Positions 8,099-16,432 of a DNA stretch of 37,804 nucleotides are shown here, one piece after another. The notes beneath the pieces are model-generated. The model was given only the letters and a program-made list of their open reading frames with translations. It searched no databases and was not told the origin of the DNA. Numbering within the stretch: the stretch's first letter is position 1; each line of letters starts with the position of its first letter. Source of the stretch: Acidobacteriota bacterium (GTDB taxonomy: Bacteria; Acidobacteriota; Terriglobia; Terriglobales; Acidobacteriaceae); assembly GCA_003225465.1 (NCBI GenBank), contig QIAH01000348.1, forward strand, positions 1 through 37,804. Direction: 5' to 3'. The translations under genes were made by a program, and so were the position numbers.

Positions 8099-9850
8099 TC
8101 ACTCCACCGTGAAGGTGGCAGTAGGGTCGACCGTCTGCTTGGAGATGTTGTCGTTGACCTTGATCTCGATCCGGTATGACCCGGGTTCCAGGTTGCTGGC
8201 CGAAAGACTTTTTTGCAGCGTCACCTGGTCGCCGACATTCCCCATTTGCTCGGTTGATTCCGTTGTATGAACCACGGCCTTGTTGGTGGCCGTGTTGACG
8301 ACATCGTACTCGAAGGTGGCCGAGGGCTTGTGCGTCTTCTCGTCCACGCTCAGGTTATACACCTGCATCCAGAAGTTCATTTTTTGATTTCGTTTGAAGC
8401 TGATCGGCTTGCCGTCCGCCGACGGAACTCTGGGACGCACTTTCATGGTACCAATCACGAAACTGCCGGTGCCGATATCCTTGGTCGCGACCGGATACAT
8501 CTGGTCGGCCACGATCAGCGAGGAGTTGGTCAAGCGCTCATCGCCAAAATCCGGCACCATCAGGCTCTTGCTCCAGTTCCCTACCCGGTCTCCGTTCACG
8601 TCCTTTACGACGACGTCAAGGCGGTAGTGGCCGGGCCTCAGAGGCAGGGCCTTCCAATACACTTGCGAGTTCTCTGCGGTCTTGGGAAGCAGTTCCGCGG
8701 GTACATCGACCTGCACCGTATCCTCAAAAGTCTGCGCGATGCGGCCGCTCAACGTGGCTACACGTCCGAAGATGTTCACGGTCCCGCGCTGCACACCCTC
8801 TTTATTAACGAAGGTGATGTCGCGGTTTTTCACCTGGATCGTAATGGGCGTGAGGACGGTATCGCTGGTCACCTTCACGAAGTCCGCGCGCACGTCAAAC
8901 GGCATGAGGTTGACGGTGATCTTGTGAGAAACGATTTCTTCCAGATCTTTGAACTTCACCGCCGGCGGCTTGTTCAGTTTCGCAAACTGCTCCAGGCGGT
9001 CAAACTGCTTGGTCTGCAAATCCTGATTGAACGGCCCGACGCCCAGCCTCTCCAGACCGCCGCCATTGAAGCGGCTCGTCTTGTTCGCCATGCCCATCTG
9101 CTCGTAGAGCGTCAAACCCGCATTGGGTGTGTAGAGCAGGGCATCTTTTTCGGAGCGATCCAGCGTCATGTGGTAATCGCCGCACATGCAGGTGTCGACG
9201 AACTCGATGATCACTTCCTGACCGATGCCCTCGATGTAGCGATAACGCCAATCTTCGAACGGATAGGTGGAGGTCGATCCTCCGCCTTCTTCCATCGGAC
9301 GCTCGTAACTGCCGCCCGAAGGATGAGACTCGATCTCGTCCGCAGGCCCATACATGATGTACATGCGGCCGCGGTCGGTCTTCCATCCGGGAATGCCTGC
9401 AGCGAAATGCTCGTTCGCGTAAGCGATGCGGCGGTAGTGCTCTTCTTTAAATTCGTTTTCGATAGTGTCCGGGGTAGGATCTCGCCGTTGCCAGAAAGCT
9501 TCGATAAACTGGTCGCGCTCTTCGTCGTTGGAGAGTTGCCTGAAGGCCGATCGCTCTTCGTCTGTGATGATCCAGCGAACGTCTTCGTCGAGCCACTTCT
9601 TGTAGGAGCCCGAAACTTCCTGCTTGAAGCGCTTCTCGTTGGCCTTCTTTTCCTTGTCACTCAGAGGACGCTTGAGAGGGTCAACCTGACCGGCGGAATC
9701 CTTCGAAGAATCGCCTGAACTCTGGTCCGCTTTCGCCTTACTATCCTGTGTCTTAGAATCCTGTCCCCAAGCCGCGGTCGGTCCGAACATGCCAAAGGTG
9801 ATTGCGAGCAGGAACGCCAGAACGCGGTAACGGGAACCTACCAGGAACAT
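8099..9850 (-). CDS. GWxTD domain-containing secreted protein
   Basis: The 583-residue product has a signal peptide ending near AAWGQ and a Ser/Asp/Lys-rich linker. The GWxTD domain follows (TIGR03514-like), with the motif GWKTD at about residues 155-159 inside GIPGWKTDRGRMYIMYGPADE. Upstream of it is the typical FIEAFWQRRDPTP segment. The C-terminal half is beta-rich, with strands resembling carbohydrate-binding or immunoglobulin-like folds (LRPGHYRLDVVVKD, LEPGSYRIEIKVND). The biochemical function of this family is not established. I chose the ATG at 9850, 11-12 nt after GAGGAG; a GTG at 9862 overlaps that element. It is first in a two-gene operon with the CarboxypepD protein. A promoter-like pair lies about 40 nt upstream. 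Confidence 0.85.
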   Translation of the reverse strand: MFLVGSRYRVLAFLLAITFGMFGPTAAWGQDSKTQDSKAKADQSSGDSSKDSAGQVDPLKRPLSDKEKKANEKRFKQEVSGSYKKWLDEDVRWIITDEERSAFRQLSNDEERDQFIEAFWQRRDPTPDTIENEFKEEHYRRIAYANEHFAAGIPGWKTDRGRMYIMYGPADEIESHPSGGSYERPMEEGGGSTSTYPFEDWRYRYIEGIGQEVIIEFVDTCMCGDYHMTLDRSEKDALLYTPNAGLTLYEQMGMANKTSRFNGGGLERLGVGPFNQDLQTKQFDRLEQFAKLNKPPAVKFKDLEEIVSHKITVNLMPFDVRADFVKVTSDTVLTPITIQVKNRDITFVNKEGVQRGTVNIFGRVATLSGRIAQTFEDTVQVDVPAELLPKTAENSQVYWKALPLRPGHYRLDVVVKDVNGDRVGNWSKSLMVPDFGDERLTNSSLIVADQMYPVATKDIGTGSFVIGTMKVRPRVPSADGKPISFKRNQKMNFWMQVYNLSVDEKTHKPSATFEYDVVNTATNKAVVHTTESTEQMGNVGDQVTLQKSLSASNLEPGSYRIEIKVNDNISKQTVDPTATFTVE

Positions 9851-9888
9851 GACGAGGGTCACTCCTCTACTGGCACACTAGTAACCGA

Positions 9889-9917
9889 ATTGTACGGCCT
9901 TCAGACCGGCAAGGCAA
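9889..9917 (-). promoter_or_regulatory. Sigma70-like promoter for the GWxTD operon
   Basis: TTGCCT (9912-9917), a 17-bp spacer and TACAAT (9889-9894) read on the minus strand, about 40 nt before the ATG. The -10 matches 5 of 6 and the -35 matches 4 of 6 consensus bases. Confidence 0.5.
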
Positions 9918-10193
9918 GGCTAAGTCTCGCCCCTAGAGTCTATTGTGAATCATTACTACCGTGCCAGGGTTGCCTGCGATTGCAACATTTTGAACGCCGG
10001 GCATCACAGCGAACACTTCTGTGAACCATTTATAATTCAGGGTTTACCTCAGGCATACCCGGATTTCCCTCCGGCCGGTGTTCACTTTCACAACGGTTGC
10101 CGGAACTTTCACACCCCGGCACCCGTATCTGAGAGCGTGCTGCCAGCTCGCACCGGGAATGCTCTGAGTGGGACGGCTCGACCGACTTGAGCC

Positions 10194-10214
10194 ACCGGCG
10201 AACGCCGGTTTTTC
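10194..10214 (+). terminator. Terminator- or attenuator-like hairpin in the leader of the fusion-protein gene
   Basis: A perfect 6-bp stem ACCGGC/GCCGGT with a GAAC tetraloop (10194-10209) is followed by T residues. It ends about 20 nt before the ATG at 10234, so it lies inside the expected 5' leader rather than after a gene. It could end a short leader transcript or regulate read-through. Confidence 0.45.
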
Positions 10215-10233
10215 GGGGAGCGGGCAAGGACGC

Positions 10234-11619
10234 ATGAAGACTTGGAAGAAGGTGCTGATCGGCGTGGTTGGGATCTCGGCCGCTCTGATCGTGCTCGGCG
10301 TTGCCGTACACGAGAGTAACAAGGGCGTGGTCACGGTCCAGACCGGCAAAGCTGAACGGCAGGATCTTTCTTCCATCGTGAGCGCCTCGGGCGAGATCAA
10401 GCCGAAGACTTACGTCAATATCGGCGCCAATGCCTTCGGAAAGATCACCCATCTGTATGTAAAAGAGGGCGATCGGGTCAGGAAAGGTCAATTGCTGGCG
10501 CAGCTTGAGAACGTGCAGTCGGCAGCCGATGTGGCAGCCACGAAAGCTTCGCTGGAGGCGTCGCGAACCGACGCTCTGGCAGCCGAGGCCAACTTGAATA
10601 CTGCCAAGGCGGACCTGAATCGCGCCAAGGCGGACGCGGAAAGGATGCGACTGGACTGGGACCGGGCAGAAGGTCTTTACAAAGCCGAACTGATTGCCAA
10701 GGCAGAATACGAAACTCGCAAGGCCAATTGGCAATCAGCAGAAGCCGGATTGGCTCAGGCTGATGCGCGGGTTGCGCAAGCCAAGGCGCAACTGGACTCG
10801 GCCGGGCGCCACGTCGCGCAAACGGATGCCACTCTGACGCGCGCATCGGACGTCTTGCAGAAAACCGTGTACGCCGCGCCCTACAACGGCATGATCACCA
10901 ATCTTCCAGTCCGCGAAGGAGAAACCGTCGTCATCGGCATTCAGAACGCTCCCGGCAGTACGCTGATGACGCTCGCCGACATGTCGGTCATTACGGCCGA
11001 GGTAAAGGTTGACGAAACCGATATCGTGAATGTGCGGCTCGGACAGACCGCAGAAGTAACGATTGACGCGATTCCCAAGAAAGTTTTCCACGCGACGGTG
11101 AGCGAGATCGGGAACAACGCGATTGTGCGATCGACCGGTGTCGCGACGTCGCAGCAAGCCAGCGCGAGCCAGGAAGCCAAAGATTTCAAGGTTGTGGTCA
11201 CGCTGCAGGATCCTCCTGAGGACCTGCGGCCGGGATTATCGACGACCGCAAAAATCACCACCGCAACCCGGAGCAACGTGGTCACAATTCCCATCCAGGC
11301 TTTAACGATTCGTCGCGAGGAGGATCTGGAAGCGGCGAACGCGGAAAAGGGATCAGTACAGGCAGCGGCTCCGCAGAAGGATGCGTCCAAGAATAAGAAA
11401 GAGAGTGAAGTCCAGGGCGTCTTCGTTATTCGTGACAAGAAGGCTCAATTCGTTCCCGTGCAGACCGGCATCACCGGCACCACCGATATTGAGGTGCTGA
11501 GCGGTTTGACACAAGGCGATGAAATCGTGACGGGCAGCTACAAAGTCTTGCGCACCGTGAAGCCTGGAACCAGCGTAAAAATCGATAATTCGGCAGCGAA
11601 AAAGGAAGAGAGCAACTAG
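10234..11619 (+). CDS. Periplasmic adaptor / membrane fusion protein (HlyD/MacA family)
   Basis: The 461-residue product has one N-terminal membrane anchor (about residues 5-25, VLIGVVGISAALIVLGVAV). It is followed by the first half of a barrel-sandwich lipoyl-like domain (GKITHLYVKEGDRVRKGQLLAQLEN) and a long Ala/Lys/Asp-rich coiled-coil hairpin (about residues 92-205). The second lipoyl half (YAAPYNGMITNLPVREGETV), a beta-barrel (ITAEVKVDETDI) and a membrane-proximal C-terminal domain come next. MacA-like adaptors bridge an inner-membrane ABC pump and an outer-membrane channel. AAGGA precedes the ATG. A Lys/Ser-rich insertion (EKGSVQAAAPQKDASKNKKE) interrupts the last domain. The ABC ATPase gene follows after 107 bp, but no FtsX/MacB-type permease is in the window. 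Confidence 0.92.
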   Translation: MKTWKKVLIGVVGISAALIVLGVAVHESNKGVVTVQTGKAERQDLSSIVSASGEIKPKTYVNIGANAFGKITHLYVKEGDRVRKGQLLAQLENVQSAADVAATKASLEASRTDALAAEANLNTAKADLNRAKADAERMRLDWDRAEGLYKAELIAKAEYETRKANWQSAEAGLAQADARVAQAKAQLDSAGRHVAQTDATLTRASDVLQKTVYAAPYNGMITNLPVREGETVVIGIQNAPGSTLMTLADMSVITAEVKVDETDIVNVRLGQTAEVTIDAIPKKVFHATVSEIGNNAIVRSTGVATSQQASASQEAKDFKVVVTLQDPPEDLRPGLSTTAKITTATRSNVVTIPIQALTIRREEDLEAANAEKGSVQAAAPQKDASKNKKESEVQGVFVIRDKKAQFVPVQTGITGTTDIEVLSGLTQGDEIVTGSYKVLRTVKPGTSVKIDNSAAKKEESN

Positions 11620-11726
11620 TATCGATACGCCAGACTTGACGACTAACAAAGGTTGGGGTGGCTCGTCCAATGGGGAGCCGTCCGGATGGAGAAAGTGAAG
11701 TGTCCCCAGAGGACCAGGAGAGAAAA

Positions 11727-12470
11727 ATGGCAACCGCCGAAGTAGTGAATTTCGCACAACCCACAGGGTTGGAGTCTCCGGGTCAGTGCATGATCGCGAC
11801 CGAGGATCTGTGGAAGACGTACGACATGGGCTCGGAGCAGCAGGTGCACGCCTTGCGCGGAGTCAATCTGCAGATTCGGCGGAACGAATACGTCGCGATC
11901 ATGGGACCATCCGGTTCTGGAAAATCGACGCTGATGAATCTGATCGGCTGTCTCGATTCTCCGAGCAAAGGCAATTACTGGCTGAACAATCAGCTGGTCA
12001 GCGAACTGGATGATGACGAGCTGGCGCGAATCCGGAACAAGGAAATCGGGTTCGTGTTCCAGACCTTCAATCTGCTGGCGCGGGCCACGGCTCTGCACAA
12101 TGTCGAACTGCCTTTGATCTACGCCGGGGTTCCGGCGGAGGAACGCATTGCCCGCGCGCAGGGCGCCCTCGCCGCTGTGGGCATGCAAGAGCGCATGTCG
12201 CACAAACCCAACGAGCTCTCCGGCGGACAACGGCAGCGGGTCGCGATTGCCCGCGCTCTCGTCAATAAGCCTTCGATCATCCTGGCCGACGAACCCACCG
12301 GAAACCTCGACTCGCAAACCGGCAGCGAGATCATGGCACTGTTCGACCGGCTACGGGCGGAAGGCAACACGATCGTGCTCGTCACCCACGAACATGACAT
12401 CGCCGAGTATGCTCATCGCGTCATCTTCATCAAAGACGGGGTGATCGCGGGAGACCAGAAGAAAAGATAA
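11727..12470 (+). CDS. ABC transporter ATP-binding protein (MacB/LolD type)
   Basis: The 247-residue ATPase has all nucleotide-binding motifs: Walker [10 protein letters not shown] (about residues 60-68), Q-loop FVFQTFN, signature LSGGQRQR, Walker B IILADEP, D-loop GNLDS and H-loop VTHEH. The GCLDSPSKG region and the [19 protein letters not shown] segment are typical of the LolD/MacB/FtsE-like export subfamily. GGAGAG lies 4-5 nt before the chosen ATG; the frame is open 23 codons upstream without a better site. It should power the adaptor encoded upstream together with a permease encoded elsewhere. An intrinsic terminator follows directly, so no third gene belongs to this unit. Confidence 0.93.
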   Translation: MATAEVVNFAQPTGLESPGQCMIATEDLWKTYDMGSEQQVHALRGVNLQIRRNEYVAIMGPSGSGKSTLMNLIGCLDSPSKGNYWLNNQLVSELDDDELARIRNKEIGFVFQTFNLLARATALHNVELPLIYAGVPAEERIARAQGALAAVGMQERMSHKPNELSGGQRQRVAIARALVNKPSIILADEPTGNLDSQTGSEIMALFDRLRAEGNTIVLVTHEHDIAEYAHRVIFIKDGVIAGDQKKR

Positions 12471-12496
12471 GTTCTTAGCCTTTAAGGAAGTCTCGC

Positions 12497-12532
12497 AACG
12501 CTCTGCCGATCGGCAGGGCGTTTCACTTTTTG
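12497..12532 (+). terminator. Rho-independent terminator after the ABC ATPase gene
   Basis: The hairpin AACGC(T)CTGCC-GATC-GGCAG(G)GCGTT has one mismatch and is followed by TTTCACTTTTT on the plus strand, 26 nt after the stop codon. Confidence 0.82.
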
Positions 12533-12548
12533 GCGAACATGATTCGCC
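12532..12548. promoter_or_regulatory. Perfect palindrome upstream of the response regulator
   Basis: GGCGAA-CATGA-TTCGCC lies 40 nt before the response-regulator start. It is a candidate operator for a dimeric regulator. The binding protein is unknown and a single 6+6 palindrome can arise by chance. Confidence 0.3.
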
Positions 12549-12587
12549 TAATACTTTGCTGAAATCTGCCGATGGGAAACATTAGAG

Positions 12588-13034
12588 ATGAATCCGGTGA
12601 AAATTCTCCTGGTAGAGGACAGCAGAGCTTTGCGTTTGAGTAACGAACATGCGCTGCGCAATGCAGGGCACGAAGTAATTTGTGCCGAGGATGGTGAAGC
12701 TGCACTGCAATGTGCCAAGGAACATAAGCCGGATCTCATTCTCCTGGATTTGTTGCTGCCCCGCATGAACGGCCTGGAGGTTTTGACCCGCCTGAAGCAC
12801 GGCCGGTCCACGGCCAACATCCCCGTCATTGCCCTCAGCGGACTATCCGAGCGAAATCGGCAGAAGTTGATCGACGCCGGAGCCGAGGACTACGTGGAAA
12901 AAAGCACCGTCATGAATGACAAAGGCGTGAATCGCCTTCCCCAAGTACTGGCAAAGCTCATTGCTCGCATCAACCGGCGGCGCGGAACGCCGTGCTCTAC
13001 GAGCCTCGCCATGTCGAGTGATTCAAAATCCTGA
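12588..13034 (+). CDS. Single-domain response regulator (CheY-like)
   Basis: The 148-residue protein is a receiver domain with all active-site residues visible: acidic pair E10/D11 (LLVEDSR), phosphoacceptor D54 (ILLDLLLP), the S84 switch residue (VIALSG) and K105 (YVEKS). No DNA-binding or enzymatic output domain follows; the C-terminal 35 residues are Arg/Ser-rich and of unclear role. It therefore probably works by protein-protein contact or in a phosphorelay. No histidine kinase is adjacent. The start ATG is preceded by GAAACATTAGAG, which is only a weak ribosome-binding site. It converges with the TIGR03118 gene. Confidence 0.92.
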   Translation: MNPVKILLVEDSRALRLSNEHALRNAGHEVICAEDGEAALQCAKEHKPDLILLDLLLPRMNGLEVLTRLKHGRSTANIPVIALSGLSERNRQKLIDAGAEDYVEKSTVMNDKGVNRLPQVLAKLIARINRRRGTPCSTSLAMSSDSKS

Positions 13035-13101
13035 TTCTCGACATTGCATTGGCTGGTACTCGGCGGAAAAAATCGCGACCATACAGCGAGCTGTTCTTTT
13101 T

Positions 13102-13132
13102 CCAAAACAAAAACCCCCTCGTGATCAGGGGG
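13102..13132 (-). terminator. Rho-independent terminator of the TIGR03118 gene
   Basis: The stem is CCCCCT/AGGGGG (13114-13119 with 13127-13132) with a 7-nt loop. On the minus strand it is followed by TTTTTGTTTTGG. It begins about 27 nt after the stop codon. Confidence 0.85.
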
Positions 13133-13158
13133 CTTGTTCTTAATAACAACACCCGAAG

Positions 13159-14283
13159 CTACTGGCTATTCCCCGGTTGATCTGACGCTGCCGTCAGATT
13201 TCCAAACAACCCATCGTTCTCGTCGTTGGGTCCAGCCGTGAAGTAAAGAGTCGTGGCTAATCCGTTGTTGGTTGTGTCGCCGCCGAAACTCAGCCCCCAC
13301 AGTCCTTCAATCACGAGGGTCAGTCCGGTTGAGTCGTCCAGCATCGCGCCTTCATGCTTGCCCGTGAAGAGATTGAAGGCATGAATGGTTCCATCTCCGA
13401 AATTGCCGATCAAGAGACGATGTGAGAACTTGCCGAAATCGCCCGGAGCCAGCGCGATTCCCCAGGGAGCATTGAACCATCCCCCATGTTGGATGGTTGA
13501 CAGCAAATGACCCGTGGGATTGAAGACGGCTGCAAAGCCCAATCCCGGCCCGTGGTCTTCGTCTTTGCTACCCGGAGCCCGGTGCGCAAAGGTCACCACC
13601 AGGTTCCCGCCTATGTTCTGGATGTTGAACGGAGCATAGTCGCTGGACAAGCCAGGAATGCGGAACGCAGTTTGACTGTCCGGTTCCACGCGCACAAATC
13701 TGCTGTTGAAGATTTCGACTCGGCCGCTCTGGAAATTAGTCGCGTACAGACGAGGCCCGCTCTGCAAGCTTGCAATCGCACATCCTTTATAAATCGCATG
13801 GCCCGCCCGATTTTTCAGGATCACGGCATCGGGATTCACAGTCGGGTTCCAGCCCGCAATCGTCCCATCTTCGGTTACGAACAGGAAGATCGCCTTGGGA
13901 GAGTTCGCGGCGTTGCCCATCAGAAATCCGGAAGTCGCGTTGAAGACAGTGCCGGTCGGCGCGGACGTACCCGTGCCATCCGGGGTGGGAATCTTTACCA
14001 CGACAGGTTGGGTACCGCCCGGCGGAACAAAGGGCATACCCGAGGCGTTGTACAAAGTTGACAGTCCGGTGCCGTTGTCTGAGATCCACCACGGGCTGCC
14101 GTTGCCACGGGCAATTCCCCAGGCATTCACGAGATTGGGATCGACATTCGGGGCTGGAGCAGTCGTGGATTTGTCCACGGTCAGATTGGTGCGATGATAC
14201 TGCTGAGCGCCGGCGAGCCCCGGCCACAGCAGCGCGAAAAGGCTGGCTACAAATGTGCATCGGCGAACAAGCGAAAACGACAT
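13159..14283 (-). CDS. Secreted TIGR03118 family protein, beta-propeller-like
   Basis: The 374-residue product has a signal peptide (MSFSLVRR, hydrophobic core, AGA-QQ cleavage near residue 26). It shows the features of the TIGR03118 family: a NLVNAWGIARGNGSPWWISD opening, a DNGTGLSTLY motif, and repeated blade-like strands with GDFGKFSHRLLIGNFGDGTIHAFN and EGLWGLSFGG near the end. This usually ends in a glycine-rich or PEP-CTERM-like tail, but here it ends in a short polar tail (DQPGNSQ) with no anchor. GGAGGAAACGT before the ATG is a strong ribosome-binding site. The family's function is unknown; a periplasmic or extracellular propeller is the inference. Confidence 0.85.
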   Translation of the reverse strand: MSFSLVRRCTFVASLFALLWPGLAGAQQYHRTNLTVDKSTTAPAPNVDPNLVNAWGIARGNGSPWWISDNGTGLSTLYNASGMPFVPPGGTQPVVVKIPTPDGTGTSAPTGTVFNATSGFLMGNAANSPKAIFLFVTEDGTIAGWNPTVNPDAVILKNRAGHAIYKGCAIASLQSGPRLYATNFQSGRVEIFNSRFVRVEPDSQTAFRIPGLSSDYAPFNIQNIGGNLVVTFAHRAPGSKDEDHGPGLGFAAVFNPTGHLLSTIQHGGWFNAPWGIALAPGDFGKFSHRLLIGNFGDGTIHAFNLFTGKHEGAMLDDSTGLTLVIEGLWGLSFGGDTTNNGLATTLYFTAGPNDENDGLFGNLTAASDQPGNSQ

Positions 14284-14386
14284 ACGTTTCCTCCACTGAA
14301 CATGAGATCCTCAGACGGGTGCGCGTCGACGGACCCTGATAGGAAAGTAACGGTATGCTCCGCTTGAATCGCGTTATGTCACGAAA

Positions 14387-14423
14387 TTGTCGCGTTTCGG
14401 CAAAATTCTTGTCATCGCGACAA
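14387..14423. promoter_or_regulatory. Inverted repeat TTGTCGCG/CGCGACAA upstream of the TIGR03118 gene
   Basis: Perfect 8-bp arms (14387-14394 and 14416-14423) are separated by 21 nt, about 105 nt before the TIGR03118 start and next to the transpeptidase terminator. It could be an operator; no regulator is identified. Confidence 0.3.
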
Positions 14424-14451
14424 AAAGTGCGGCCCGCGAAAACGCGGGCCG
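14421..14451 (-). terminator. Rho-independent terminator of the transpeptidase gene
   Basis: A perfect 9-bp GC stem CGGCCCGCG/CGCGGGCCG (14430-14438 with 14443-14451) has a 4-nt loop and is followed on the minus strand by CACTTTTTG. It lies 27 nt past the stop codon. Confidence 0.85.
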
Positions 14452-14477
14452 GCGAAGTTTTGAACTGAGACCCTTCT

Positions 14478-15701
14478 CTACTGCGTGGTCGCCGGCTGCA
14501 CTCCAGCCGTGTCGGTGGGTAGCGCAGGCTTTCCAACGAAGAAGTTGTGGTCGTAGAGATTCCGATACAGGCGACCGGCAATTTCCGCCGCTTTAGGACC
14601 GAATGTGGGCCGACCGCCTTGCAAGAACACGACCGTCACGATGCGTCCAACATCGGTGTTCGCGTAGGAGGCGAACCATCCATATCGAGTACCGTCGCGC
14701 GAGCAGGTTCCGGTCTTGCCCAGCACTTGTTCTTCGGAGAAGTTGTAGCGGACACTGCGGGCCGTGCCGTACTGGACCGCTCCCGCCATGCCGTCGGAGA
14801 TCTCGGGAATCAGCGGGGCAATATCGAGGTGCCGCTTGATGCGGGGCTGGAAACTGGCAATGTCGTCAGGCGTGATCGGATGCTGCATGTAGTAAAGCGT
14901 CCCGCCGTTGGCGATCGCCGAAACCATCGCTCCCAGTTGCAGAGGCGTCATGGATACGCCCTCTCCAAAAGAGCACATCTTCCCCACGCCGCCCAGTTTC
15001 GAAGAGATTTCCTCCTCGGGATAAATGCCGAGGTGCTCGCCGTCGATGTTGTAACCCGCCAACTCGCCCAATCCAAACTCGTGCGCGTAATAGCTGACCT
15101 TGTCAAACCCGAGTTTGCGTCCCAGCGCCTCGAAATACGCATTGTTCGAGCGCGCCAGAGCGTTGGTGAGATTCATGCGGCTGCGACGGCCAAGCGTGAT
15201 CGGCGTGTCTTTGTCGATGAGGCCTTCACTCAGAGCTGCGAGCGCGACGGAGACTTTGATGGTCGAACAGGGCTGCGCGCCGCTTGACAGCGCCAGCTTC
15301 TGATTCACCATGGCGAGAACGCGGCCACTGGTTGGCTCGATCGCCACCACGGTTCCATTCATGTTGCCCAGCGCATCGATGGCGGCCTGCCGCACGACCG
15401 CATCTTCGCCCGTAACGACATCGCCTTCGGTTATGTCTTCCGCGAAAGAGCTGGTGTAGAAGCGTTCGTAGTAGCGATGCCGGCGATGGTGTACTAGCGT
15501 GCGACGACTCGCGGTCGTGACACTTCGGCTTCGCGCCAGGTGGCTCATTCGTCGCCGCGCACGCTGGCTTTCTGACACTTTTTGTGACTTCGACTTGCCG
15601 GTAAGTGCTCGAGCATTGACGTTGGCGGCATCGCCCAGCGCCGTCAATGCGAACATCACACCCGCTAAGAACAAGAGCCTGAGGAAATTATTGGTGTTCA
15701 C
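14478..15701 (-). CDS. Stand-alone penicillin-binding transpeptidase
   Basis: The 407-residue product holds the three active-site motifs of a D,D-transpeptidase: S146-T-I-K149, S185-N-N187 and K329-T-G331. The N-terminal hydrophobic segment (about residues 7-26) is a signal peptide or anchor. Residues 35-82 form a strongly basic, Arg/Ser/His-rich linker (RRTLVHHRRHRYYERF). It lacks both the glycosyltransferase domain of class A and the pedestal domain of class B PBPs, so it is essentially a bare catalytic domain, much smaller than FtsI in this window. It probably acts on peptidoglycan in the periplasm. The start codon is GTG with no good ribosome-binding site. A promoter-like pair about 100 nt upstream and a terminator mark a single-gene unit. 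Confidence 0.88.
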   Translation of the reverse strand: MNTNNFLRLLFLAGVMFALTALGDAANVNARALTGKSKSQKVSESQRARRRMSHLARSRSVTTASRRTLVHHRRHRYYERFYTSSFAEDITEGDVVTGEDAVVRQAAIDALGNMNGTVVAIEPTSGRVLAMVNQKLALSSGAQPCSTIKVSVALAALSEGLIDKDTPITLGRRSRMNLTNALARSNNAYFEALGRKLGFDKVSYYAHEFGLGELAGYNIDGEHLGIYPEEEISSKLGGVGKMCSFGEGVSMTPLQLGAMVSAIANGGTLYYMQHPITPDDIASFQPRIKRHLDIAPLIPEISDGMAGAVQYGTARSVRYNFSEEQVLGKTGTCSRDGTRYGWFASYANTDVGRIVTVVFLQGGRPTFGPKAAEIAGRLYRNLYDHNFFVGKPALPTDTAGVQPATTQ

Positions 15702-15799
15702 TGACTTCTAGCCCCCAACCCGTCCACCGAACCTGCCAAATAGAATGCACGCTTGATGCCAGCCTGAGGGCCAGAATTCGTGCGGCATCCATGTTCCCG

Positions 15800-15828
15800 A
15801 TAATAAGGGAGTTAGGTTTGTCTCACAA
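15800..15828 (-). promoter_or_regulatory. Sigma70-like promoter for the transpeptidase gene
   Basis: TTGTGA (15823-15828), a 17-bp spacer and TATTAT (15800-15805) read on the minus strand, about 100 nt upstream of the GTG start. Matches are 4 of 6 and 5 of 6. Confidence 0.5.
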
Positions 15829-16341
15829 TCTAAATTTTATGCACGTTTGGATCGGAACTGAGCCTTCTAACCCTGTTTGTGAGAAGGGGTTAATGGGAAT
15901 TACACCCCGGTTCTGCGGCTTTCGTAATCGATCGAGGCGGTAACTTCGTCGATACCCGCCCTTAAGGAGAAAGATTTTGCACATGGGAGCCGCAGATTTG
16001 TGGAACGGCGGACTTTCGAGCGCGCGCAATCACGGGCTGATGCTGCGCCCGGAACGAGCATGCTTCAGCAAATCTCAATTTGATTCTCTCTGAGCTAAGC
16101 TATTGAAAGCAGGTTCTGGGTCGTTTGGTCAAACAAAATGGGATGCCAATGTCTCGTAGAATGCCCGTCAATTGCGTTCAGGAGCCCGTAGAGCGCTCTT
16201 TGAGGTTGTAGCCGAGGTTCGGGTCATTGTCGTCTCGACAATGCGGCCTGAGGCTTCCTGGAAGTTTGCGTTATCCAATAGCTAAGCCTTGACCGACGAA
16301 TGAAGTCCACCGCAGAGGCGTGGAGAAGTGCAAAAAAGATT

Positions 16342-16404
16342 AACCACGAAGGTCACGAAGGCTTGGCACGAGGCCTTCGTGTGTCCTTCGTGTTCTTCGT
16401 GGTT
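16342..16404. repeat. 63-bp palindromic CACGAAGG repeat
   Basis: The left arm is two 9-mers of CACGAAGG type after AACC. The right arm is the complement, CCTTCGTG repeats ending GGTT. Outer ends AACCACGAAG and CTTCGTGGTT pair perfectly. A one-arm copy of the same sequence lies at the right end of the window (37732-37751). No ORF is involved. Confidence 0.8.
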
Positions 16405-16432
16405 GCTGTTGGTTTTAGCTTGCCCCTGCCGG

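Larger units (their letters stand above)
9851..10233. other. 383-bp divergent intergenic region
   Basis: It holds the promoter of the GWxTD operon on the minus strand and, toward the plus-strand fusion-protein gene, a TATAAT (10031-10036) with no good -35. Near the plus-strand start is a terminator-like hairpin (10194-10213). An open frame at 9945-10190 (+) has no coding character and I do not call it. Confidence 0.5.
15702..16432. other. 731-bp intergenic region upstream of the transpeptidase
   Basis: It holds the transpeptidase promoter and a 63-bp palindromic repeat at 16342-16404, next to the end of the HEIGEW gene. Between about 15830 and 16300 I find no convincing gene, tRNA or known riboswitch. 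A 34-codon frame from an ATG at 15984 with AAGGAG 12 nt upstream is too weak to call. A small hairpin, ATTGTCG/CGACAAT, lies near 16226-16243. Confidence 0.5.

Noticed and set aside
8267-9718. Long plus-strand frame (483 codons) opposite the GWxTD gene
   Set aside because: It is an antisense shadow of a clearly recognised gene with high-GC codon bias; no domain or ribosome-binding site.
15823-16029. 68-codon minus-strand frame upstream of the transpeptidase
   Set aside because: No ribosome-binding site, no protein-like pattern, and it overlaps the likely promoter.
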